Shown here: positions 13,973 to 20,564 of the stretch, in pieces
Layout of the letters: the number at the start of each line of letters is the position of its first letter
How positions within the stretch are numbered: position 1 is the first letter of the stretch
IMG/VR virus record: IMGVR_UViG_3300045431_000246
Span: 1-21,711 of that record
Direction: 5' to 3' (one strand)
DNA: 21,711 nt
Source of the DNA: a virus
Program-made: the position numbers and the translations under genes
The notes under the pieces: generated by a model
Told to the model about the DNA's origin: nothing
Seen by the model: the letters and a program-made list of their open reading frames with translations, nothing else
Databases searched by the model: none

Positions 13973-14824
13973 TTAAATACCGTAAATTGCAGAAGTATTA
14001 GACCCAACTCCGGGGGGTGTGTCAATAAAAACGTCGTCAAACAGTTTGTCTTCTGGCTCCTCAATTCCAATAATACCGTCGCTAATTTCTGGAAAAATTC
14101 TTTCAATTGGACCAGTTTCACCAAGTTCACGAGCCTTATACAAGGGAACAAGGCGATTTGTAGTCCTAGACACACGACGAAGATTCATAATTTCAATACG
14201 ATCCAAACCAATGTTGAGAGCCTTGGCCTGTTTTTCGTAGGCTTTAGACCAGTAGTCAAGCAAACTTTGCACCATGCGGTAACGCTGACTTGCCGGGATG
14301 TGCACAGACTCAGAAGTCATAACATCAATGTCTCTACTGTATTCCGTCAACAATCCCCACAAAGCATCAACAACTGTTCCCATTCCAATGGTGTCGACAA
14401 CAATGTCAGACATATTTTCCAAAGCAATGGGTAAGTTGTAAACATGTTGTTCAATAGAGTGGCGTGCATAGAACTTCAAGTCACTTGGCAAAACCCATTC
14501 GTAGTAATACCCTTCAACAAGAATTTTGGTTGAAGATGAAAAACTTGTATTAAAACGAATAATTCCATTGCGCTGGTCTAACGAGTAGTACGCGCTTGCA
14601 GTTTTGTCGGTTGTAACGGTTACTGGAGACCCGGTTGTATAGGTTGCAATCCATAGGCTGTCAGCATCAATATTTGGGCTTCCTAGTTCGTAGGTTCTAC
14701 CCACCGCATCAAAAGACACTTGAAAGAATTTAGGAAAATCTCGTAAAAAGCCACGTGCTATATACATGACTTGTTTGACAACGTCCTCATCAAACCCACT
14801 GTTAACTAGATCTTGATGAGCCAT
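13973..14824 (-). CDS. Putative head-tail connector/adaptor protein
   Basis: This 283-aa protein is encoded early in the neck module. The N-terminus is helical (EDVVKQVMYIARGFLRDFPK). Residues about 40-115 look like a beta domain: GRTYELGSPNIDADSLWIA, then NGIIRFNTSFSSSTKILVEG and YYYEWVLPSDLKF. The C-terminal half is helical and charged (YRMVQSLLDYWSKAYEKQA, RIEIMNLRRVSRTTNRLVPL), ending in an acidic tail. A mostly helical protein of this size next to the head genes suits an adaptor docking on the portal ring, but tail attachment is also possible. It has no clear ribosome site and starts 14 bases after the small GTG-start ORF. Confidence 0.6.
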   Translation of the reverse strand: MAHQDLVNSGFDEDVVKQVMYIARGFLRDFPKFFQVSFDAVGRTYELGSPNIDADSLWIATYTTGSPVTVTTDKTASAYYSLDQRNGIIRFNTSFSSSTKILVEGYYYEWVLPSDLKFYARHSIEQHVYNLPIALENMSDIVVDTIGMGTVVDALWGLLTEYSRDIDVMTSESVHIPASQRYRMVQSLLDYWSKAYEKQAKALNIGLDRIEIMNLRRVSRTTNRLVPLYKARELGETGPIERIFPEISDGIIGIEEPEDKLFDDVFIDTPPGVGSNTSAIYGI

Positions 14825-14838
14825 GTAACAAGTTTACT

Positions 14839-15003
14839 TTATGTTGAAGGCTGGTCACCAGAGCCAGCGCCGGGAACGGTGTCTTGCAACTGCTGACCAA
14901 TTGCTGGTTGTTGTTCCCTGAATCGTTGCAACGTAAATCGACGTACTTTTGTAATGTCCTGGACACTGCCGGACGGTAACGGAAGTAGTTCTTCTTCTCT
15001 CAC
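14839..15003 (-). CDS. 54-aa small protein of unknown function, GTG start
   Basis: Bases 15003 to 14839 form an ORF starting at GTG, which overlaps the stop of the 214-aa gene by four bases (GTGA). It ends with TAA 14 bases before the next gene start. Without it there would be a gap of about 175 bases in an otherwise tightly packed operon. The product opens with REEELLPLPSGSVQDITKVR, is basic and Gln-rich in the middle (RFTLQRFREQQPAIGQQ), and ends GAGSGDQPST. No family was recognised. The overlap and perfect fit to the gap support a real gene; the lack of a strong ribosome site is a weakness. Confidence 0.6.
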   Translation of the reverse strand: MREEELLPLPSGSVQDITKVRRFTLQRFREQQPAIGQQLQDTVPGAGSGDQPST

Positions 15004-15644
15004 AATCCAGCCAAAAAGAACGGATTTAAAGGCTCGTCAAACCCCGGACCAGCGTAAGCAGCAAGGTTTTCCCAAAAAGCTCCTTGTTTTACGTACAAAG
15101 AAGATTGTCCTGTTGCAGGGGAAAACGCTGTTCGCACGTACAAGTCTCCGGATGAACCAACGTTTCCGGGAACAGCCGCTCCACTTCTAATAATGGTTCC
15201 AATAAATTTACGCTTATCAACGGAGCTTGTTACCCCAAACGTCTCACCAGACTTTCGATACAACGCGTACAGAAGCATCTGTGTGTCTAATAGTGTTGGA
15301 AATACAGGATTGGTTGCGTCTGTAGTGCCAGCAACAACAGTCAACACAAACAACGCACCACTTTTCTCCGCTACCACCAAGTCAAAGCGGGGGTCGGAAG
15401 CAGCGACAGTAAGTGACAAAGTTGATCCCGAAATGGCTGCGTACTCACCGTTGATAAGAGCCTCACCAGAAGTTAGCGTGATAAGGCCATTACTAGCAGA
15501 TGAGTACGTGGCATCAAAGCCAGAAAAAACACCGTACTTGTTATTACCAAGCACTGAGAAATCGAGTGAATCAGGTTCTGCTTGATCAAGGCTCTGGATT
15601 GCTACCCCAAAACTACTTGCGTTGGGTACTGTAAATCCAGACAT
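15000..15644 (-). CDS. Beta-rich virion protein, possible head fibre or decoration protein
   Basis: This 214-aa protein is encoded after the capsid gene and an 83-aa gene. Its centre has the pattern LITLTSGEALINGEYAAISG and SLTVAASDPRFDLVVAEKSG, which I recall from N-terminal parts of phage fibre and virion surface proteins, followed by PVFPTLLDTQMLLYALY. The C-terminus has RSGAAVPGNVGSSGDLYVRT and GQSSLYVKQGAFWENLAAYA, resembling short collagen-less fibre ends that display a product-count-like motif. GAGG lies upstream of the ATG. Being next to the head genes suggests a head-associated fibre or decoration protein, but a tail fibre fragment is possible. Family call is moderate inference. Confidence 0.65.
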   Translation of the reverse strand: MSGFTVPNASSFGVAIQSLDQAEPDSLDFSVLGNNKYGVFSGFDATYSSASNGLITLTSGEALINGEYAAISGSTLSLTVAASDPRFDLVVAEKSGALFVLTVVAGTTDATNPVFPTLLDTQMLLYALYRKSGETFGVTSSVDKRKFIGTIIRSGAAVPGNVGSSGDLYVRTAFSPATGQSSLYVKQGAFWENLAAYAGPGFDEPLNPFFLAGL

Positions 15645-15651
15645 TTAAACC

Positions 15652-15903
15652 TCAGAGAGTGTCGTAAATATTCCCCGTGCTCTTTAGATAATCATACAAA
15701 CCACGAGGGAGCTTGTATCGGGTTCCGTCTTTAAAATCCCAAGACGATTGACCCCAAAACATTACCCAAGTACCTTTCACGCGTGCAGAAACTGTCCCAT
15801 CTGGGTCGCCCCCCGGGACAACCGTTGGTTCAATGATTTCAACAGTGTGAAGATTTTCTTCTTCTTGTTCTACAAACTCTTTAATTATTTTTTTACGTGC
15901 CAT
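15652..15903 (-). CDS. 83-aa conserved-looking protein after the capsid gene
   Basis: This 83-aa protein starts at ATG 15903 with AAGGA about seven bases upstream. The N-terminus is basic then acidic (ARKKIIKEFVEQEEEN). The C-terminal 45 residues are dense in aromatics: VKGTWVMFWGQSSWDFKDG, RYKLPRGLYDYL, GNIYDTL. Such compact, Trp-rich tails behind a capsid gene fit a small capsid-associated or head-completion protein, but I cannot name a family. It lies between a hairpin after the capsid stop and the 214-aa surface protein, separated from the latter by only seven bases. Confidence 0.7.
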   Translation of the reverse strand: MARKKIIKEFVEQEEENLHTVEIIEPTVVPGGDPDGTVSARVKGTWVMFWGQSSWDFKDGTRYKLPRGLYDYLKSTGNIYDTL

Positions 15904-15930
15904 ATCGTGTCCTTATTGTGGGTTGTGTGA

Positions 15931-15954
15931 GGTGGGCAGAATTACCTACCCACC
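15931..15954 (-). other. GC-rich hairpin just downstream of the capsid gene
   Basis: On the minus strand GGTGGGTA pairs with TGCCCACC (seven Watson-Crick pairs plus one G-U) around an eight-base loop. The G-U pair exists only in the minus-strand RNA, matching the direction of transcription. The stem lies 16 bases past the capsid stop. No T-run follows, so it is not a standard terminator. It may reduce read-through or protect the 3' end of the abundant capsid message. Structure is read directly; role is inference. Confidence 0.7.
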
Positions 15955-15969
15955 CTAACACAAGTTAAA

Positions 15970-17049
15970 TCAGGCAATTGCACCGCCCTTGGTGTTGATA
16001 ACGACACGAGACTCGGCGGTAATCATGCCGAAGCCCCAAATCGCGTACCAAGCCAAACCGTGCTCACGACCAAAGTCAATGACACCACCGTCACGGAGTT
16101 CAACCGGGAGGGCAATGGCGTGACCGAAGGCGTTGTCACCAATCATCAGAGCGCTGTACGACGCGGCAGCAGGCGGTTGCGTACCAGCCGAGCCGCTGTC
16201 GATGTCAGCCGGGCCCTGGCCTTGCTTGACTTGCGTCGTCTCAATGAAGACAACGTCGTACAGGCGGCCAATTTCACCGAGCATGAAGTTGCCCGGGGCA
16301 GCGTACTTGGTGACTTCAATGAATTCCGGCCAGTCACGGAGCGCACGACTCTGCGACGGATGGACGAAGCACACGTAGGTGTCGCCCAGACGCGGAATGT
16401 TCTGACCAGCCAAGATTTCAACTGCGTCCTTGACGGTTGCAGGAGAGAGATAGCCCGGGCTTGCCGCAGTGCCAACAGTGCCTGCATCGTATGGCGAGAT
16501 CGTTGTACGAGCACCTTCCGCAACGTTGCGACCAAACACAACTGACGGAGGAACCGCAGCGCCACCAGCAAACGGAACTGCGCTCTGGTACAGCGTGTTG
16601 CGAGCTTGAATGTCCATGGACTGCGCCATGTGACGACCCAGCAGGCGCGAGGCCGAGGCCATCACGTCATCGAACGCCGCGTTCAAGAGCAGTTCAGTGA
16701 CTGCAATGGCTTGACCGTGTTCCGAAACGGTGATCTGGATTTGCGAAGCCGAAAGAGCAACCGGCTCAAGACGAACACCCTCAGTGAGTGTTGCGCCGGT
16801 GCTTTCGTTCACGCCAAGATTCGTGTAACGCATAAAGTTAACCGTGAGACCCGGCATGACACCAAGCTCTGTCTTCTTCACTGCGAATTGCTCAAAGCGC
16901 AAAACGGGCATCGCCTGGAACAAAATTTCCTTGCTCCAAATTTGCTGGATTGCGGGTGAAAGCGTTGCATCAGACGAGTAACCCGTTGTCGTTACCGACG
17001 TAAGTCCCGCGCCTGTGATTGCTCCACCTTGTGGGGCTGGAAGTGCCAT
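15970..17049 (-). CDS. Major capsid protein, N4-gp56-like family
   Basis: This 359-aa protein fits the N4-gp56-type HK97-fold capsid family. Its N-terminus has DATLSPAIQQIWSKEILFQA, PVLRFEQFAVKKTELGVMPG, TVNFMRYTNLGV and LTEGVRLEPVALSASQIQIT, in the order typical of that family. The middle holds the long helix with DVMASASRLLGRHMAQSMDI. Later segments include GDTYVCFVHPSQSRALRDWP and an FIETTQVKQG strand, with a closing hydrophobic WYAIWGFGMITAESRVVI. GGAGG lies seven bases before the ATG. The gene follows the scaffold and is clearly more GC-rich than the baseplate genes (see findings). No N-terminal scaffold-like delta domain is visible. Confidence 0.92.
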   Translation of the reverse strand: MALPAPQGGAITGAGLTSVTTTGYSSDATLSPAIQQIWSKEILFQAMPVLRFEQFAVKKTELGVMPGLTVNFMRYTNLGVNESTGATLTEGVRLEPVALSASQIQITVSEHGQAIAVTELLLNAAFDDVMASASRLLGRHMAQSMDIQARNTLYQSAVPFAGGAAVPPSVVFGRNVAEGARTTISPYDAGTVGTAASPGYLSPATVKDAVEILAGQNIPRLGDTYVCFVHPSQSRALRDWPEFIEVTKYAAPGNFMLGEIGRLYDVVFIETTQVKQGQGPADIDSGSAGTQPPAAASYSALMIGDNAFGHAIALPVELRDGGVIDFGREHGLAWYAIWGFGMITAESRVVINTKGGAIA

Positions 17050-17082
17050 GTTAGATTCCTCCGAAAGTTAATGGATGTTTTA

Positions 17083-17871
17083 TTAAAACCGACCTTTTGA
17101 GGATCGAGAGTTAAGTAACCTGTCTCTCATTTTAACATACTGATCCATCGACATGTTACGGATGTCTTCCGCAGTCAACGTTTGGTATTCCGCTTGGGTT
17201 TCCATAGGTCCAACCGGCGGGGCCGTAACCGGCGCACCTTTCACAGTGCGCGGAGTGGTCGCCTGTTGAACACTAGCAAGTATAGCAGCGCTTCGCTGCT
17301 TGAGGATTTCTACTGATGTTTCAATCTCTTCAGGAGACCCACCAGCAATAAGGTCAATAAGTTCCGGAATGATTGTTTCCTGTTCCTCGTGCATGCGGCG
17401 CTGACGGTAGGTCTCAAGTTCACGCAACAAACGTTCCTTTTCCAACAATGCCTGTTGCGCCTGGCGCTCCCGCTCAATTTGAGCAAAACGGTTCTGCCAC
17501 TCAGCGTCGATGTTCTGGATCTTGGCGTTAAACTCGTCCTCTTTTTTGGACAGAAGCTCTTTGGCGCTTAGTTCCTCAAACTCTCGCTTGCGGCGCTCCT
17601 CTTCTTCTTTTCGTGCCGTTTCCTGAGCCTGTTTAATGGCGTCCTCACGATCACGAGCAAGAATAGCAAGTTGTTCTTCAAGAACCTTGGTTCGACTATC
17701 GGCTTCTTCAAGACGCTTGTACAGTTTGTCTTTTTCTTGCTTACGAATCAGCTCAACGTCTTCTTCAGAAAAGACGCGTTGCTTCTTTCCAGCGACCTCG
17801 GCGGCCTCTGCATGGAATGTTTCTGTCGCCTCTGCTGGGACGACAATTTCATCTGTTTCTCGCTTGCTCAT
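17083..17871 (-). CDS. Capsid scaffold protein
   Basis: This 262-aa protein lies between portal and capsid, the usual scaffold position. The sequence is strongly charged and predicted to be one long coiled coil from about residue 35 to 165 (VELIRKQEKDKLYKRLEEAD, RKEEEERRKREFEELSAKEL, ALLEKERLLRELETYRQRR). A Pro/Thr linker (ATTPRTVKGAPVTAPPVG) follows. The short basic tail DIRNMSMDQYVKMRDRLLNS is probably the capsid-binding end; I recall similar tails from actinobacterial phage scaffolds. It would line the inside of the procapsid and be removed before packaging. AGGAG lies upstream of the ATG. No protease domain is fused to it, which makes a separate protease more likely. Confidence 0.85.
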   Translation of the reverse strand: MSKRETDEIVVPAEATETFHAEAAEVAGKKQRVFSEEDVELIRKQEKDKLYKRLEEADSRTKVLEEQLAILARDREDAIKQAQETARKEEEERRKREFEELSAKELLSKKEDEFNAKIQNIDAEWQNRFAQIERERQAQQALLEKERLLRELETYRQRRMHEEQETIIPELIDLIAGGSPEEIETSVEILKQRSAAILASVQQATTPRTVKGAPVTAPPVGPMETQAEYQTLTAEDIRNMSMDQYVKMRDRLLNSRSSKGRF

Positions 17872-17922
17872 AATTTCTCCTATGTGTTGTTAAGCGATTA
17901 CTAACTGATATTAAATTACTTT

Positions 17923-19614
17923 TTATTTATCTTCATCAGGTACACGACGTTGGGCGAACCTTGCGCCGTATGCCCTGCTAGTTATTTTGTTCATCAAATC
18001 CAGTTCAATGGGGTTTACCCCAGTCCCTGGCAGTACACCCCCACCTTGGGGATTTCCTGCAGTATTAACATTAGCACCTCCAGCGGAGGTCGTTTGCATT
18101 CCAGATGCTTCAGGCAACAGGCCGGTAGCAAGCATCACTGCCTGCCCAATTTGAGCACGAACAAGATCAAGCGCACCCTGGTCAACAGCGTCATCCATAA
18201 GTTCGTCAAAAATTTCAAGCATTTTTTCATTGGGAAACTCTTCGCCAAGGGCTTTAAGAGCACCCTTTTTTGACTCTAGACCAAGAGCCATTTTTGATTG
18301 AACCTCGTTAAGTTTAATTAAAGCATCAACAGGTAGAGGATCCGGCCAGTGGATAGTGGTTTTGTACGTGTTGGGGTCAGCCGGATCAAGTTGCGGAAGT
18401 TGATCGGCCTCTGGTTCTGCCGACTGTGTGGGATCGTAAAGCAACAATTGTGGTTCAAAGATTGCCGCAGTACGAATTACAATTTCATTCAAACGTTCGA
18501 GGCCTTGAGTAAAGTGGGTTTTTTTCATTTGGTAACGATTCATCAATGGCTGATACTGAATAGCAAGAGCAACACCACTGGTGTTTGAAACTGGTTGAAA
18601 TTGTCCAAGTGCTGTTTCAGGAACACCCGTAATTTCATGCATTGCTCTCTTAATCATTTGAATGTATTCAAGGGCGCCAGACATTTCCCCCCGAGATTCA
18701 AGGTTAAAAACCTGTGCATCTTTGGGTAGCCCTGCCCACACTTTTTTAGGACCACGTTCAAGTTGGCTTGCCTTTGCACCGGTGATGATGGTTACCGGGG
18801 CGGCATGGTAGTTGATGATGTCAGATACTTCCGTCATCTTTTCGTTGAGTTCACGATTCAGTTGGATGATGTCCCAAATGTCCGACTGTCCCCAAGGCGA
18901 CGACGTAATTGTTACGTTTGGAATGTGGACAACAGGAACCATTCCTAAAGCATTGGGGTACTCGTCAATGAGCTCATCATTGATGTATTGTTGAACAGAA
19001 CCATCGGTCAGTATTTCTGTAAAAGTGTAAACCTGACGAGTTCCTTCAGGAGAAGTCCCCCAAAAACGATACTTTAATTTAAAGCGGATCAAACGTTCAC
19101 GGTCATGCGGGTGATATTCCGGAAAGCAGTGAGCAGGGTTGAGGGGAAGGATACGAATACGACCAGCTCGCGGCATGCCAGCAACGTCAACGTATGGTTC
19201 GTCGTAGGCAACTTTTACAAAACAATCACCAGTAACTGACGCAAGTTGGCCCATTTGCCATAGGAGGTAGTGCTTGTTATTGTGGTTGTCCCACACCTCG
19301 TGCAGTAGTCGAGGAATGATCGCTTGATTTTGTTCCGGAACTTTAAATTGCACTCCTTTACCAAAACAAAAGTTGGTAATGAAATCTGACATTGTACGAA
19401 CGTAATTCATTGTTACGTTGTTGTCTCCCATTTCGCGGCGGTATGACCAGTGGTGTCCGAGATACCACGCCCACGCGGATGAGTAACGGTTTAGACGCGG
19501 GCCGTGAACTTCAAACTCTTCATCGGCAAGTTCCACCAAACCTAAAGGGCTGATGGCAACAGTCAAGTCGCTAGATGCCGCCCGGTAAGACGGTGACCAA
19601 AAGTCAATGGGCAT
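17923..19614 (-). CDS. Portal protein (SPP1 gp6-like)
   Basis: This 563-aa protein would form the dodecameric ring through which DNA enters and leaves the head. Signs of the gp6-type portal fold: YLGHHWSYRREMGDNNVTMN and VRTMSDFITNFCFGKGVQF at about 50-95, LLWQMGQLASVTGDCFVKVA near 120, then the clip/stem region with PWGQSDIWDIIQLNRELNEK and MTEVSDIINYHAAPV near 260. The wing has MIKRAMHEITGVPETALGQF and SGVALAIQYQPLMNRYQMKK near 350, a pattern common to these portals. The C-terminal 60 residues are Gly/Asn/Pro-rich and may face the tunnel. GAGG lies seven bases before the ATG, and the scaffold and capsid genes follow. Confidence 0.93.
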   Translation of the reverse strand: MPIDFWSPSYRAASSDLTVAISPLGLVELADEEFEVHGPRLNRYSSAWAWYLGHHWSYRREMGDNNVTMNYVRTMSDFITNFCFGKGVQFKVPEQNQAIIPRLLHEVWDNHNNKHYLLWQMGQLASVTGDCFVKVAYDEPYVDVAGMPRAGRIRILPLNPAHCFPEYHPHDRERLIRFKLKYRFWGTSPEGTRQVYTFTEILTDGSVQQYINDELIDEYPNALGMVPVVHIPNVTITSSPWGQSDIWDIIQLNRELNEKMTEVSDIINYHAAPVTIITGAKASQLERGPKKVWAGLPKDAQVFNLESRGEMSGALEYIQMIKRAMHEITGVPETALGQFQPVSNTSGVALAIQYQPLMNRYQMKKTHFTQGLERLNEIVIRTAAIFEPQLLLYDPTQSAEPEADQLPQLDPADPNTYKTTIHWPDPLPVDALIKLNEVQSKMALGLESKKGALKALGEEFPNEKMLEIFDELMDDAVDQGALDLVRAQIGQAVMLATGLLPEASGMQTTSAGGANVNTAGNPQGGGVLPGTGVNPIELDLMNKITSRAYGARFAQRRVPDEDK

Positions 19615-19638
19615 TAATTAACCTCGATTGAAAAAGAA

Positions 19639-19905
19639 CTACTTTTTCTTTTTTGCAGGGACTTTTGTAGGTGTTGCGCTCTTCTTTTTGTCCTGCTCAA
19701 CAGCGGCAACCGCCAATTTGACAAGCAACGCCGTGTTTTTATCACCAATCTTAGTGGACAGCCACGAAAGGCCCGCCGCAACTGCCGGGATGGCAAGTGC
19801 AACAACTTCAGTAGACACGTTTGCTTTGACAGCAACGTAAGTTAAAACGCCAAGAACAGAGCCCTTAATAACAGCGTCTTGGTGAAACTTTTGTAAATTG
19901 TTCAT
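19639..19905 (-). CDS. Small holin-like membrane protein
   Basis: This 88-aa protein has two hydrophobic segments, at about 12-27 (VIKGSVLGVLTYVAVKA) and 33-50 (EVVALAIPAVAAGLSWLS), a weaker one at 58-69, and a Lys-rich tail (KKKSATPTKVPAKKKK). This layout (short, two helices, basic C-terminus) is typical of holins. No endolysin is seen nearby, so a structural or other membrane role cannot be excluded. AGGAG lies five bases before the ATG. It sits between the Ntn hydrolase and the portal. Function is inference from topology. Confidence 0.65.
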   Translation of the reverse strand: MNNLQKFHQDAVIKGSVLGVLTYVAVKANVSTEVVALAIPAVAAGLSWLSTKIGDKNTALLVKLAVAAVEQDKKKSATPTKVPAKKKK

Positions 19906-19928
19906 ATGATCTCCTAATGTTTCTTAAA

Positions 19929-20564
19929 TTATACAGGTTTGGTGGGTTTTTTGGAAATGTCTGATTCTTGTACGTATGTGTGGTATGGAGCACCAGTATA
20001 CGGATCAAATTTAGCAGCTGCCGCCAACGCCTTAATTGCATGTTTCTTTGCGGTTCCAAGAGATGTTTTTGTCTTTGTTTGCAATGCATGCAGTGCCCCC
20101 ATTGCGTATTGGGCTCCCGTTCCCAGGGCGTAAACACCGTTTAAATCGGAATACCACGAGTAATTGCCTTCAATAGTGTAGAGCGTCCCATTGACAGCAA
20201 CGATGATTGACGAGCCGTGTTCAGCAATGTGTTCTTTTTCGTCGTTGTCTGGGGCGGCATAACCTTGAAGCTCAAAGCACTCCCTCAACGCCGGAATAAA
20301 TTTAGTTGTAATGAATTGATCAAGTTTTCGACCACGCGTCTTTGGCGGAGGTGCTGGAGGTTGAAAAGCATGGTGGAGCAAGTTAATAGCTCTTACGTCA
20401 CCGGCGGCCCCCAATAAATATTTACCATTAAACGCAACTTTTCCTGCGTTTTCTTTTAGTGTTACTAATTGAGTGGCATACCCCTCCTCAACAAAATCAG
20501 TAACTTGAGAATCGGTACAGATGAGCGCAAACCCATCTCCTTGAATGCCAATAATAGTTGTCAT
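19929..20564 (-). CDS. HslV/proteasome-beta-like Ntn hydrolase
   Basis: This 211-aa protein begins MTTIIGIQGDGFALICTDSQ. After removal of Met, Thr1 would be the nucleophile, as in HslV and proteasome beta subunits without a propeptide. Asp17 in CTDSQ matches the conserved catalytic Asp. A Lys near position 36 (VTLKENAGK) could be the catalytic Lys, shifted by three residues. GAAGD and ALGTGAQYAMGALHA correspond to the G-x-x-GD loop and the GSG loop, with Thr for the usual Ser. The start overlaps the phosphoesterase stop (ATGA). Beside portal and scaffold, and with no classical prohead protease in view, it may be the scaffold or capsid maturation protease. Fold is strong by motif; role is inference. 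Self-compartmentalised degradation of host proteins is an alternative. Confidence 0.85.
   Translation of the reverse strand: MTTIIGIQGDGFALICTDSQVTDFVEEGYATQLVTLKENAGKVAFNGKYLLGAAGDVRAINLLHHAFQPPAPPPKTRGRKLDQFITTKFIPALRECFELQGYAAPDNDEKEHIAEHGSSIIVAVNGTLYTIEGNYSWYSDLNGVYALGTGAQYAMGALHALQTKTKTSLGTAKKHAIKALAAAAKFDPYTGAPYHTYVQESDISKKPTKPV

Noticed and set aside
13409-15954. Rho-independent terminators at the two hairpins
   Set aside because: Neither stem is followed by a T-run on the minus strand, so only the stems are reported.
16060-16959. Plus-strand ORFs of 161 and 117 aa
   Set aside because: Both are antisense to the capsid gene, whose high GC content removes stops on the other strand. No domain or ribosome site supports them.
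17872-17922. Promoter or second hairpin in the portal-scaffold gap
   Set aside because: The gap is AT-rich but I see no clear -35/-10 pair or stem, only the AGGAG ribosome site of the scaffold gene.
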